Source of the DNA: Eggerthella timonensis
Lineage (GTDB): Bacteria > Actinomycetota > Coriobacteriia > Coriobacteriales > Eggerthellaceae
Assembly: GCF_900184265.1 (NCBI RefSeq)
Contig: NZ_FXXA01000002.1
Location: 1,572,918-1,636,917, forward strand
Length of the DNA: 64,000 nucleotides
Reading direction: 5' to 3'
Numbering within the stretch: the first letter of the stretch is position 1; every line of letters begins with the position of its first letter. The translations under genes were made by a program, and so were the position numbers. Under the pieces are notes generated by a model. It worked only from the letters and a program-made list of their open reading frames with translations, was not told where the DNA came from and ran no database searches. This document shows, piece after piece, positions 1 to 8,135 of this stretch.

Positions 1-1449
1 GATCCCTTCGTGTCGTGGGGCTGCGGCGAACATGTGCACGAGCCGCTCATCCAGTCCACGCTGATCACCACCGACACGGATCTCAGCTTCAAGAACGACC
101 TCGCCACGTCGTACGAGGCGTCCGAGGACGGCATGACGTGGACGTTCACCATCCGCGACGACGCGAGGTTCACCGACGGCACGCCGCTCACGGCGCGCGA
201 CGTGGCCTTCACCATCAACGGCATCTTGAACGCCGAGGCGTCCGAGTGCGACATGTCCATGGTGAAGGAGGCCGTGGCGAAGGACGACGCCACGGTCGTC
301 ATCTCTATGGAGAAGCCGTTCAACGCGCTGCTGTACACGCTGGCCGTCGTGGGCATCGTGCCCGAGCATGCCTACGGCGACACGTACGGCGACAACCCCA
401 TCGGCTCGGGCCGCTACCTGCTTGAGCAGTGGGACAAGGGCCAGCAGGTCATCCTCAAGGCCAACCCCGATTACTACGGCGAGGCGCCGAAGATCGAGCG
501 CGTCGTGGTCGTGTTCATGGAAGAGGACGCCTCGCTCGCCGCGGCGCAGTCCGGCCAGGTTGACGTGGCGTACACCTCCGCGACGTTCGCGGACAAGCAG
601 CCGAGCGGCTACGACCTGCTGAACTGCGCGTCCGTCGACTCGCGCGGCATCTCGCTGCCGACCATCCCGGCGGGCGCCTCGAAAACCGACGAGAAGGGCG
701 AGGCGGCCGCCGGCAACGACGTCACCTGCGATCTCGCCATCCGCCAGGCCATCAACTACGGCGTCGACCGCGACAAGATGATCGACAACGTGCTGAACGG
801 CTTCGGCACCGTCGCCTACAGCGTGGGCGACGGCATGCCCTGGTCGTCGCCCGACATGAAATGCGCCACCGACGTGGAGCGGGCGAAGAAGCTGCTCGAC
901 GACGGCGGTTGGGCGGTCGGCTCGGACGGCATTCGCGAGAAGAACGGCACGCGCGCCTCGATGAACCTGTACTACTCGGCCGGCGACACCGTGCGCCAGG
1001 GCATCGCGGAGGAGTTCTCCAACCAGATGAAGGAGCTCGGCATCGAGATTGCCGTCAAGGGCGCGAGCTGGGACGATCTGTATCCGCACCAGTTCACCGA
1101 TCCGGTGGTGTGGGGCTGGGGCACGAACGCCCCCACCGAGACGTACAACCTGTTCTATTCCAAGGGCACGGGCAACTACGCTTGCTACGAGAGCGCCGCT
1201 ACCGATGCGTACCTCGATGAGGCGTTAGCGAAACCCCAGGTGGAGGACTCGTTCGAGCTGTGGCAGAAGGCTCAATGGGACGGCTCGTCCGGCATCGCGC
1301 CCCAGGGCGACGCGCCGTGGGTGTGGTTCGCGAACATCGACCATTTGTACTTCGCCAGGGAGAACCTCAAGGTGGCCGAGCAGAAGCCCCATCCGCACGG
1401 CCACGGCTGGTCGCTGGTGAATAACGTCGACCAGTGGTCTTGGGCGTAA
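1..1449 (+). CDS. ABC transporter substrate-binding protein, family 5 (partial, 5' end outside window)
   Basis: Extracytoplasmic binding protein of the peptide/nickel (SBP_bac_5) family, which captures ligand for the permeases and ATPases that follow. The frame is open from base 1 and contains no signal peptide, so the true N-terminus lies upstream; the visible part is about 482 residues, near the usual mature size. Family hallmarks visible are the early segment ending in FTDGTPLTARDV (a conserved stretch of these proteins) and the later AIRQAINYGVDRDKMI block. Two permease genes and two ATPase genes follow on the same strand, completing a five-component importer. The ligand cannot be read from this sequence: peptide or nickel are the family options, and the His-rich ATPase at 3569 favours a metal. 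Confidence 0.88.
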   Translation, partial: DPFVSWGCGEHVHEPLIQSTLITTDTDLSFKNDLATSYEASEDGMTWTFTIRDDARFTDGTPLTARDVAFTINGILNAEASECDMSMVKEAVAKDDATVVISMEKPFNALLYTLAVVGIVPEHAYGDTYGDNPIGSGRYLLEQWDKGQQVILKANPDYYGEAPKIERVVVVFMEEDASLAAAQSGQVDVAYTSATFADKQPSGYDLLNCASVDSRGISLPTIPAGASKTDEKGEAAAGNDVTCDLAIRQAINYGVDRDKMIDNVLNGFGTVAYSVGDGMPWSSPDMKCATDVERAKKLLDDGGWAVGSDGIREKNGTRASMNLYYSAGDTVRQGIAEEFSNQMKELGIEIAVKGASWDDLYPHQFTDPVVWGWGTNAPTETYNLFYSKGTGNYACYESAATDAYLDEALAKPQVEDSFELWQKAQWDGSSGIAPQGDAPWVWFANIDHLYFARENLKVAEQKPHPHGHGWSLVNNVDQWSWA

Positions 1450-1465
1450 GTTTTTCATTGCCGGC

Positions 1466-1552
1466 GCGTGAGGGGCGGGCCATGCCCAGTCGCTCAGACA
1501 GTCCTCGCTTCGCTGCGGAACTCGCTTGGTGGGCATTGCCCGCCCCTCACGC
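1466..1552. repeat. 87-bp inverted-repeat element between binding-protein and permease genes
   Basis: Two 23-bp arms (1466-1488 and 1530-1552) are complementary with one mismatch and enclose a 41-base loop. It lies 17 bases after the binding-protein stop and 100 bases before the permease start. It has no T-run, so it is not a classical terminator. It could be a REP-like element that stabilises or attenuates the message between binding protein and permeases. The rest of the gap 1553-1652 shows no gene. Confidence 0.7.
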
Positions 1553-1652
1553 TGACAGTGGTGGACTTGTGCGTTGGCTGACTGGTCGCCGTTTGCGCTT
1601 GTTGAGGGGGATTGTTGTGGGGTATTTGGACTTGTGAGGTTATAGTAGGCGT

Positions 1653-2636
1653 ATGCCGCGATTTGTTGTTCGGAATATCTTGAAGTTCGTCCTGCTCATG
1701 CTTGCCGTGAGCATAGTGACGTTCGTGCTGGTGAGCGTGTCTCCCATCGACCCCGTGCAGGCGAACGTGGGGCAGACGGCCTACATCAACATGAGCGAGG
1801 CCAAGCGCGCGCAGCTGGCCGAGTACTGGGGCGTGAACACGCCCCTCTGGGAGCGTTACGTCAACTGGTTCGCCGACCTCTTGCACGGCGACCTGGGTAC
1901 GTCGCTGCGGTTCAACGCCCCGGTGATCGACGTCATCGCCACGCGGGCGGTGAACTCGCTGGCGCTCATGGCCACGGCCTGGGTGATCAGCGGCGTGCTG
2001 GGCTTCGCGCTGGGCATCCTCGCGGGGGCGATGCGCGGGCGGCTCGTCGACCGCATCGTGAAGGGGTACTGCTTCCTGCTGGCCTCGGTGCCCACGTTCT
2101 GGTTGGGGCTCGTGTTCCTCATCGTGTTCTCGGTGCAGCTCGGCTGGTTCCCGTTCGGCTTCTCGGTGCCCATCGGGGTGTCGGCCGCCGACGTGACGCT
2201 GGCCGACGCACTGCACCACCTCGCGTTGCCGGCGCTCACGCTGTCGGTGGTGGGCGTGGCGAACATCGCGCTGCACACGCGCGAGAAGACCATCGACGTC
2301 CTGGAGAGCGACTACGTGCGCTTCGCCCGCGCGCGCGGGCTGTCGACATGGGGCGCGCTGTGCCACCACGGGCTGCGCAACCTCGCGCTGCCGGCGCTCA
2401 CGTTGCAATTCGCGTCCATCTCCGAGATTTTCGGGGGGTCGGTGCTGGTGGAGCAAGTGTTCTCGTATCCGGGGCTCGGCCAGGCGGCCGTGACGGCGGG
2501 CCTCGGGGGCGACGTGGCGCTGCTCGTGGGCATCGCGCTGTTCTCAGCGGCCTTCGTGTTCGCCGGCAATCTGATCGCCAGCACGCTGTACGGCGTGGTG
2601 GACCCCCGCATCCGAAAGGGGGAGGCCCGTGGCTAG
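1653..2636 (+). CDS. ABC transporter permease, DppB/NikB type
   Basis: Inner-membrane permease of 327 residues, the usual length for the first permease of peptide/nickel importers. An N-terminal membrane segment (about residues 8-30) is followed by an extracytoplasmic loop and then five more hydrophobic segments. The EAA-type loop that contacts the ATPase is visible near residues 220-245 (RFARARGLS...HHGLRN). It ends eight bases into the next permease gene, so the two are translationally coupled. The start is the first ATG of the frame and lies downstream of the 1466-1552 inverted repeat; no strong ribosome binding site is obvious just before it. Confidence 0.92.
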   Translation: MPRFVVRNILKFVLLMLAVSIVTFVLVSVSPIDPVQANVGQTAYINMSEAKRAQLAEYWGVNTPLWERYVNWFADLLHGDLGTSLRFNAPVIDVIATRAVNSLALMATAWVISGVLGFALGILAGAMRGRLVDRIVKGYCFLLASVPTFWLGLVFLIVFSVQLGWFPFGFSVPIGVSAADVTLADALHHLALPALTLSVVGVANIALHTREKTIDVLESDYVRFARARGLSTWGALCHHGLRNLALPALTLQFASISEIFGGSVLVEQVFSYPGLGQAAVTAGLGGDVALLVGIALFSAAFVFAGNLIASTLYGVVDPRIRKGEARG

Positions 2637-3558
2637 CGTCGCCGACGAGGCTTTGACGGCCCCGAACGTCCCAAATGTACCCAAAGGTGCCTGTCCCCAT
2701 TGGGGACATTCGCCGGTGCTGCATGCGCCGCGCCGTGCGCGCGTGGGCAATCGCAAGCTGACGTTGGCGGCGTTCGCGATCGCCATCGCGGCGCTTGCCG
2801 CCGTGGTGGTGGCGGGCGTCGCCGCAACCGATGCCGCCACGGTCACCGATTTCTCGCAGAAGAACCTCGCGCCCAGCCTCGCGCACCCCTTCGGCACCGA
2901 CTGGATGGGGCGCGACATGCTGCTGCGCACGCTGGCGGGCCTGTCCACGAGCGTGCTCGTGGGCCTGCTGGCGGCGACGGTATCGGCGTTCATCGCGCTC
3001 GTGCTGGGCGCGGTGGCGGCGCTCGGCGGAAAGCGCGCCGACGCGGCGGTCACCTGGCTCATCGACCTCATGCTGGGCATCCCGCACATCGTCCTGCTCA
3101 TCCTGATCTCGTTCGCGCTGGGGAAGGGGTTCTGGGGCGTCACCATCGGCGTGGCCGTGACGCATTGGCCCAGCCTCACCCGCGTCATCCGAGCGGAGAT
3201 CCTGCAATGCAAGCAGTCCGCGTTCGTGTCGGTGGCGCGCAAGCTAGGACAGAATCCGGTGCGCATTGCGGCGAAGCACATGCTGCCCTACGTGTTGCCG
3301 CAGTTCATCGTGGGGCTCATCCTGCTGTTTCCGCACGCCATCCTGCACGAGGCCGCCGTCACCTTCCTCGGCTTCGGCCTGCCGCCCGAGCAGCCGGCCA
3401 TCGGCGTCATCCTCAGCGAGTCGATGGCGTATCTGTCGGCCGGCATGTGGTGGCTCGCCGTGTTCCCGGGTCTCGCGCTCATCGCCACCGTGCTGCTGTT
3501 CGACGTGGCGGGATCGAACCTTCGCAAGCTCGTCGACCCCCACAGCTCCCAGGAATAG
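2629..3558 (+). CDS. ABC transporter permease, DppC/NikC type, with repeat-derived N-terminal segment
   Basis: Second permease of the importer, 309 residues, starting at GTG 2629 with GGAGG just before it and overlapping the previous gene by eight bases. Membrane segments begin near residue 43; the EAA loop is near residues 203-227 (VARKLGQNPVRIAAKHMLP). Residues 13-28 (NVPNVPKGACPHWGHS) are unusual: the DNA encoding them, 2668-2713, matches parts of the palindromic intergenic repeat at 21074-21113. The cytoplasmic N-terminus of this permease therefore seems to contain a captured repeat. The downstream family signature is intact, so the protein should still work. Confidence 0.92.
   Translation: MASVADEALTAPNVPNVPKGACPHWGHSPVLHAPRRARVGNRKLTLAAFAIAIAALAAVVVAGVAATDAATVTDFSQKNLAPSLAHPFGTDWMGRDMLLRTLAGLSTSVLVGLLAATVSAFIALVLGAVAALGGKRADAAVTWLIDLMLGIPHIVLLILISFALGKGFWGVTIGVAVTHWPSLTRVIRAEILQCKQSAFVSVARKLGQNPVRIAAKHMLPYVLPQFIVGLILLFPHAILHEAAVTFLGFGLPPEQPAIGVILSESMAYLSAGMWWLAVFPGLALIATVLLFDVAGSNLRKLVDPHSSQE
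2668..2713. repeat. Palindromic repeat copy inside the permease coding sequence
   Basis: Bases 2668-2677 are identical to 21077-21086, and 2691-2713 match 21091-21113 at 22 of 23 positions. Between the two blocks lie 13 bases, against four in the intergenic copy. The 3' half folds on itself (TGTCCCC / GGGGACA, 2692-2708). The copy is in frame and adds no stop codon. Confidence 0.75.
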
Positions 3559-3568
3559 GAGAAGGGCC

Positions 3569-4657
3569 ATGGACGAAGCGAGCAAGAGCAATCCTCTTCC
3601 CGAGCCGTTGGCCGCGCGCGAGCGTGCGCTGTACGAGGCAGCGGCCGAGCTGGAACGTCTCACCGACGAGCTGCTCGGCGATCCCTCCTCGCAGAAGGAG
3701 CTGCGGGAAGAGGCGTTCGCTGCGGAAGGTGCTGCTTCCCACGAGGCCCTTTCGCACGAGGATGCGCAGGAGCACCACCATCATACGCATGCGCCGGTCT
3801 CCCATCACGAGCATGGCCATCATCTGCTGCAGGTGGAGGACCTGAGCGTGGGATTCCGCATGTACGACGAGGATGCGCCGTATCTTCGCGCGAAGCAGCG
3901 CATGGTGGAAGTGATCTGCGGGCTGAGCATTTCCGTGCACGCTGGCGAGATCGTGGCCGTGGTGGGCGCATCGGGCTCCGGCAAGACGCTGCTGGCCGAC
4001 GCCATCCTGGGGCTGTTCGAGCCGAACGCCAGCGTGCACGGGCGCATCTGGTTCGATGGGCGGCAGCAGGACGCGTCGACGCTTTCCCAGCTGCGCGGCC
4101 GCGGCATCTCGCTCGTGCCGCAGAGCGTGAACAATCTCGACCCGCTCATGAAGGTGGGCCGTCAGGTGGAGGGGTTCGGCCGCACGCAGGTGCCGCGCGA
4201 GGAGCGCCGTCGTCGGCGCGCGCAGCTGTTCGAGCGTTACGGCTTGCCGGAGGATACGGCGAGGAAGTACCCGCACGAGCTGTCCGGCGGCATGGCCCGT
4301 CGGGTGCTGCTGTGCTGCGCGCTCATGGACGACCCGCGCGTCATCATCGCCGATGAGCCTACGCCCGGCCTCGACCTGGAGCTGGCCGTTCGCGCGCTCG
4401 ACGACTTTCGCGAGTTCGCCGACGCGGGCAACGGCGTGCTGCTCATCACGCACGACATCGAATTGGCGCTGCGCGTGGCGGATCGCGTGGCGGTGTTCCG
4501 GGACGGCACCGTGGTGGAAGAGACGGCCGTCGCGAACTTCGCGTCGCCCGACCTGCTGCAGCATCCGTTCAGCCGCGAACTGTGGCATGCGCTTCCCGAG
4601 CACGATTTCGAGGCGCCGGCAGGCGATGACGGGGAGGGGCGCGCATGCTGCGGATAG
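3569..4657 (+). CDS. ABC transporter ATP-binding protein (DppD/NikD type) with His-rich N-terminal extension
   Basis: Cytoplasmic ATPase of 362 residues that powers the importer encoded upstream. Start ATG 3569 follows AGGAGAAGGGCC, just after the permease stop. Residues 1-86 are an extension not normal for the family: an acidic helical part, then a His-rich cluster (about residues 69-85, EHHHHTH...HHEHGHH). The nucleotide-binding domain follows, with Walker A GASGSGKT (133-140), the ABC signature LSGGM and Walker B VIIADEPT. The histidines suggest binding of nickel or another transition metal, which would make this a metal importer; that is inference. The C-terminal peptide-transporter extension is short. 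Confidence 0.9.
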   Translation: MDEASKSNPLPEPLAARERALYEAAAELERLTDELLGDPSSQKELREEAFAAEGAASHEALSHEDAQEHHHHTHAPVSHHEHGHHLLQVEDLSVGFRMYDEDAPYLRAKQRMVEVICGLSISVHAGEIVAVVGASGSGKTLLADAILGLFEPNASVHGRIWFDGRQQDASTLSQLRGRGISLVPQSVNNLDPLMKVGRQVEGFGRTQVPREERRRRRAQLFERYGLPEDTARKYPHELSGGMARRVLLCCALMDDPRVIIADEPTPGLDLELAVRALDDFREFADAGNGVLLITHDIELALRVADRVAVFRDGTVVEETAVANFASPDLLQHPFSRELWHALPEHDFEAPAGDDGEGRACCG

Positions 4658-4684
4658 AATCGTTCGGTCGGGTGCCGGGAATCT

Positions 4685-4813
4685 GGCAGAAATTTGCGGG
4701 TATGCGAATGAATCGCAGAGCGAGAAATATCGCGATCAGGGATTTTGCCGTCTGCGATGTCGAAAGGGGCTTGCAGAAGGCTGCAAACATTCGCATACCC
4801 GCGAATTTCTGCC
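4685..4813. repeat. 129-bp inverted-repeat element with two internal hairpins
   Basis: Terminal arms of 26 bp (4685-4710 and 4788-4813) are complementary with one mismatch. Inside are a second pair (ATCGCAGA 4712-4719 with TCTGCGAT 4751-4758) and a small hairpin TTGCAG-AAGG-CTGCAA (4771-4786). It would fold into a branched structure. It fills most of the 217-base gap between the two ATPase genes. No frame across it resembles a protein. Confidence 0.75.
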
Positions 4814-4874
4814 ACCAAATGCACTTCGGCCAACGCGCCCCTCTCGCGTCTGCCCCGGCGGAGGAGGTTGCACT

Positions 4875-5477
4875 ATGTTAGAGGCTCGCGGCATCACCTT
4901 CGCGCATCCCGGCATGCGCACGCCGCTCTACCGCGACTTCGACCTGGTCGTCGATGCGGGCGAGCGCGTGGCCGTCAGCGCGCCTTCCGGATTCGGCAAA
5001 ACCACGCTCTGCCGACTGCTGGCCGGCTACGAGCGCCCGCAAGCGGGCGCGATCCTCGTTGACGGATCCCCGCTGCCGAAGCGCGGCGCGTGCCCCGTGC
5101 AGCTGATCCTGCAACACCCCGAGACCGCCGTCGATCCGCGCATGCGCATGGAGCAGACGCTGGCCGAAGCGGGGGAGGTGCCGCAACGTTTGCTCGATGA
5201 CCTGGGTATCCAGAAGCGCTGGCTCACGCGCTTCCCGCACGAGCTGTCGGGCGGCGAGCTGCAGCGCTTTTGCATCGCCCGCGCGCTGGCGGCGCGCCCG
5301 CGCTATCTCGTGGCCGACGAGATATCCACCATGCTCGACGCCGTTACCCAGGCCCAGATCTGGCGGTTCCTCGTCGCCGAGACGCAGGACCGCGGCATCG
5401 GGATGCTGTTCGTCTCGCACTCGCCCGCGCTCACCGAGCGCATCGCCACGCGTGTGGTGCACCTCGCTCGCGTCTAG
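4875..5477 (+). CDS. ABC transporter ATP-binding protein (DppF/NikE type), short
   Basis: Second ATPase of the importer, 200 residues, with GGAGG placed before ATG 4875. It contains a Walker A-like APSGFGKT (36-43; the usual first Gly is Ala), signature LSGGELQR, Walker B YLVADEIS and the switch His in FVSHSP. It is much shorter than DppF/NikE homologues (about 260-330 residues) and lacks the C-terminal oligopeptide-transporter extension. The Walker B glutamate is present (DE). It is separated from the first ATPase by the inverted-repeat element at 4685-4813 but is probably in the same transcript. Confidence 0.88.
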   Translation: MLEARGITFAHPGMRTPLYRDFDLVVDAGERVAVSAPSGFGKTTLCRLLAGYERPQAGAILVDGSPLPKRGACPVQLILQHPETAVDPRMRMEQTLAEAGEVPQRLLDDLGIQKRWLTRFPHELSGGELQRFCIARALAARPRYLVADEISTMLDAVTQAQIWRFLVAETQDRGIGMLFVSHSPALTERIATRVVHLARV

Positions 5478-5525
5478 GGGCGGAGCGTCTCGATCCAGGA
5501 CATTCTGCACTGAAAACATGCTCTT

Positions 5526-5552
5526 TTGACAATATTCGAGTTTGACTATAAT
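5526..5552 (+). promoter_or_regulatory. Probable promoter of the molybdate transporter genes
   Basis: TTGACA at 5526-5531 and TATAAT at 5547-5552, both exact consensus hexamers, with a short 15-base spacer. The transcript would have a leader of about 105 bases before modA containing a small G/C hairpin region (about 5610-5650). No known molybdenum-cofactor riboswitch pattern was recognised in it. Confidence 0.6.
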
Positions 5553-5664
5553 CATTGAAAAGAATAATATGAGGGCAGCTTGAACCGAGCGAGGACTCTG
5601 CGCCGCGTACGCGATCTCCCCGGTCCGAGCGCCGTCGGGATGGGAGCGTCAGGGAAGGGAATCC

Positions 5665-6597
5665 ATGAAGAAGCACATTCGCATCATGCTCGCGGCCGCG
5701 TGCGCGTTCGCCCTGGTGGGCGCGTTCGCGCTGGTCGGATGCTCGTCGAGCAACGAGCAGCAAGCGGCCGAGCCGCAGCAGCAAGCCGAGGACCAGGCCA
5801 ACAAGGCCGAACAGCACGACGCCGTGGAACTGCAGCTGTTCGCCGCGAACTCGCTGTCGAAGGCCATGGACGCCGTGCAGGAGCTGTACGCGCAAGATCA
5901 TGCCTGGGTGACGTTCAAGGACACGCAGTACCTGTCCTCGGGCGAGCTCAACGAACAGCTGGCCGGCGGTGCGTACGCCGACGTGCTGATCTCCGCCTCC
6001 AAGGGGAAGATGGACGACGCCGTGGAGAAGGGCTACGTCGACGAGGCCACGCGCTTCGACATGTTCAAGAACGACCTCGTGATGGTCGCAGGCGAGGATA
6101 CCGAGTTGGCCAAGACGTACGGTGCCGACCAGAGCTTCACGCTCGACGACCTCGCCACGGGCGACTACTCCGTGGCCGTGGGCGACGCGTCGGTGCCGGC
6201 CGGCAATTACGCCAACCAGGCGCTTTCCACCATCGGCTGCTTCACCGATGCCGACGGCAAGACGGGCAAGGACAGCGCCGGAACCGACGGCTCCTACGAA
6301 GGCACGCCGCTCGAGGGCAAGGTCAACCTGCAGAGCTCCGTGGGCAACGTGTGCAAGCAGGCCCAGTCCGGCGCCGTTGACGTGGCGTTCGTGTACACCT
6401 CCGACGTGTACCGCTTCGGCGGCGTGAAGGTTATCGGCGTCGTGCCGGCCGACACGCATAAGAACATCGTCTACCCGGCCGCCATCTGCAAGGACTCCAC
6501 GCAGGCCGAGGCCGCGAGCGAGTTCATCGAGTGGGCCACCACCGATGCGGAGGCCAAGAAGCTGTGGCAGGAGTGGGGCTTCGAACTCGTTTCCTAA
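5665..6597 (+). CDS. modA: Molybdate ABC transporter substrate-binding lipoprotein
   Basis: Binds molybdate (or tungstate) outside the membrane and hands it to ModBC. The 310-residue protein has a lipoprotein signal peptide ending in the lipobox LVGC (Cys at about residue 29), followed by a Gln/Glu/Ala-rich linker of about 25 residues. The ModA fold begins with LFAANSLSKAMDAV, which holds the oxyanion-binding serines, and the block GAYADVLISASKGKMD is also typical. modB and modC follow on the same strand, and moaA and moaC lie 9 kb downstream. Start ATG 5665 is preceded by GGGAAGGG. Confidence 0.93.
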   Translation: MKKHIRIMLAAACAFALVGAFALVGCSSSNEQQAAEPQQQAEDQANKAEQHDAVELQLFAANSLSKAMDAVQELYAQDHAWVTFKDTQYLSSGELNEQLAGGAYADVLISASKGKMDDAVEKGYVDEATRFDMFKNDLVMVAGEDTELAKTYGADQSFTLDDLATGDYSVAVGDASVPAGNYANQALSTIGCFTDADGKTGKDSAGTDGSYEGTPLEGKVNLQSSVGNVCKQAQSGAVDVAFVYTSDVYRFGGVKVIGVVPADTHKNIVYPAAICKDSTQAEAASEFIEWATTDAEAKKLWQEWGFELVS

Positions 6598-6625
6598 AGC
6601 CCGCACGCATACGGTATAGTGATGA

Positions 6626-6659
6626 GGAAAGGATGGGATCGCTCGATCCCATCCTTTCC
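6626..6659. promoter_or_regulatory. Perfect 16-bp-arm hairpin between modA and modB
   Basis: Arms 6626-6641 and 6644-6659 are exactly complementary with a two-base loop. The hairpin ends 18 bases before the modB start and is not followed by a T-run. It may lower or time expression of modBC relative to modA, or protect the modA message; either role is inference. Confidence 0.7.
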
Positions 6660-6677
6660 GTGCGACAAGGACGCCTC

Positions 6678-8135
6678 ATGATCAACACGCTCATCAACCG
6701 CATCGCCCGCGCCTTTCCGCGTCCCGCGCTGCTGCTCGGCGCATGCGCGTTGGCGCTGGCGATCGCCTTCGTCCCCGGCATCGCCCGCGCAGACGCCGAC
6801 GACGAAGGCGATCTCGCTGCGCCCAACGCTCCTGCCGGCGCTCCCGCAGCGCAGACGGCGCAGGAGGACACGGCATCCGACGATGCCGTGAACCTCGACG
6901 CTGACGGCACGGCGGCGTCGATCGACGGCAGCCCCTTCGCGCTCGAGAACTTCTCGCGTTCCCAGGTGGGCAGCAACGGCGACGTCGACGGCGTCTACGA
7001 GGGTTACCGCTACTTCGTCTCCGACGAGCCGGGCAGCCTCGCGGTGATCGCTTCCGACGCCTGCATCGTGGTCTACGTGCCGCACGGCGTCGCCGAGCAA
7101 AACGGGTTCGACAAGAGCTCGTCGGAGAGCCGATCGTATCTTAAAAGCCTGATCATCGCCTTGGATTCCGAAAACTCAAAAGGTGGCTCGGTGCTGGGGC
7201 GCCAGGGCAACTGGATATTCTCGAACGAGCCGGTCGTGGAGTACGGAGGCGTCGAGTACCGCTTCGACCAGGAGCTCGAACCGGGCGAGTACTACGCCTG
7301 CGTCATCGGCGCCGACGGCTCCGACGTCACCGACGCGTCCAACCCTTCCCACGTGCGGCTCACCCACGCCGATTTCGCCACGCTCTCGCCCGCCGACCGG
7401 GTAAGCGTCGTCGGCGCCCCCGAGGGCCTCGCGGCGCTCTCGTCGTTCTTGCGGAGCATCGACTACAGCCCGCTGTGGGTGACGCTCAAGACCACGCTCA
7501 CCGCCATCGTGTTCATCTTCATCCTGGGATTGGCGGCCGCGTACTTCAGCCTGCGCATCCCCGTGCGTGCGCAGGACGTCGCCGATTCCATCTTCACCAT
7601 CCCGATGGTGCTGCCGCCCACGGTGTGCGGCTTTCTTCTGCTGCTGGCGTTCGGCAAGAACACGGCGCTGGGACAGTGGTTCATCGACATCGGCTTCCCG
7701 CTCATCTTCAGCTGGCAGGCCACCGTGCTGGCGGCCGTGGTGGTGGCGTTCCCGCTCATGTACCGCAGCGCGCGCGGCGCGTTCGAGAACCTCGATCCGA
7801 ACATGCTCGACGCGGCCCGCACGCTGGGCTGGAGCAACGCCAAGATCTTCTTCAAGCTCATGCTGCCGCTGTCGTGGTCGTCCATCGCGGCGGGCACCGT
7901 GCTGTCGTTCGCGCGCGCCCTCGGAGAGTTCGGCGCGACGCTGTTTCTGGCCGGCAACTATCTGGGCGTCACGCGCACCATCCCGATCGCCATCTACTTC
8001 GAATGGATGAACGGCAACACCGACGTGGCCTTGTTCTGGACGGCCGTCATCATGGCGTTCAGCTTCGTCGTGATCCTGTTCATCAACCTATGGAGCAGGC
8101 GCACGACGAAGTACCGCAGGAGGGTCGAAGCATGA
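6678..8135 (+). CDS. modB: Molybdate ABC transporter permease with large N-terminal extracytoplasmic domain
   Basis: Inner-membrane channel of the molybdate importer, 485 residues against about 225 for ordinary ModB. Residues 1-38 look like a signal/anchor segment. Residues 40 to about 250 are a polar, acidic region (with FSRSQVGSNGDVDGVYEGYRYF and similar stretches) with no recognised domain, predicted outside the membrane. The true permease starts near residue 262 (SPLWVTLKTTLTAIVF) and carries the ModB signature ENLDPNMLDAARTLG and FARALGEFGAT. ATG 6678 was chosen because earlier in-frame codons run through the hairpin at 6626-6659 and modA. It ends in ATGA shared with modC. Confidence 0.9.
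   Translation: MINTLINRIARAFPRPALLLGACALALAIAFVPGIARADADDEGDLAAPNAPAGAPAAQTAQEDTASDDAVNLDADGTAASIDGSPFALENFSRSQVGSNGDVDGVYEGYRYFVSDEPGSLAVIASDACIVVYVPHGVAEQNGFDKSSSESRSYLKSLIIALDSENSKGGSVLGRQGNWIFSNEPVVEYGGVEYRFDQELEPGEYYACVIGADGSDVTDASNPSHVRLTHADFATLSPADRVSVVGAPEGLAALSSFLRSIDYSPLWVTLKTTLTAIVFIFILGLAAAYFSLRIPVRAQDVADSIFTIPMVLPPTVCGFLLLLAFGKNTALGQWFIDIGFPLIFSWQATVLAAVVVAFPLMYRSARGAFENLDPNMLDAARTLGWSNAKIFFKLMLPLSWSSIAAGTVLSFARALGEFGATLFLAGNYLGVTRTIPIAIYFEWMNGNTDVALFWTAVIMAFSFVVILFINLWSRRTTKYRRRVEA

Noticed and set aside
5553-5664. Moco riboswitch before modA (and before moaA)
   Set aside because: Neither leader shows the conserved sequence blocks of the Moco RNA motif that I could recognise.
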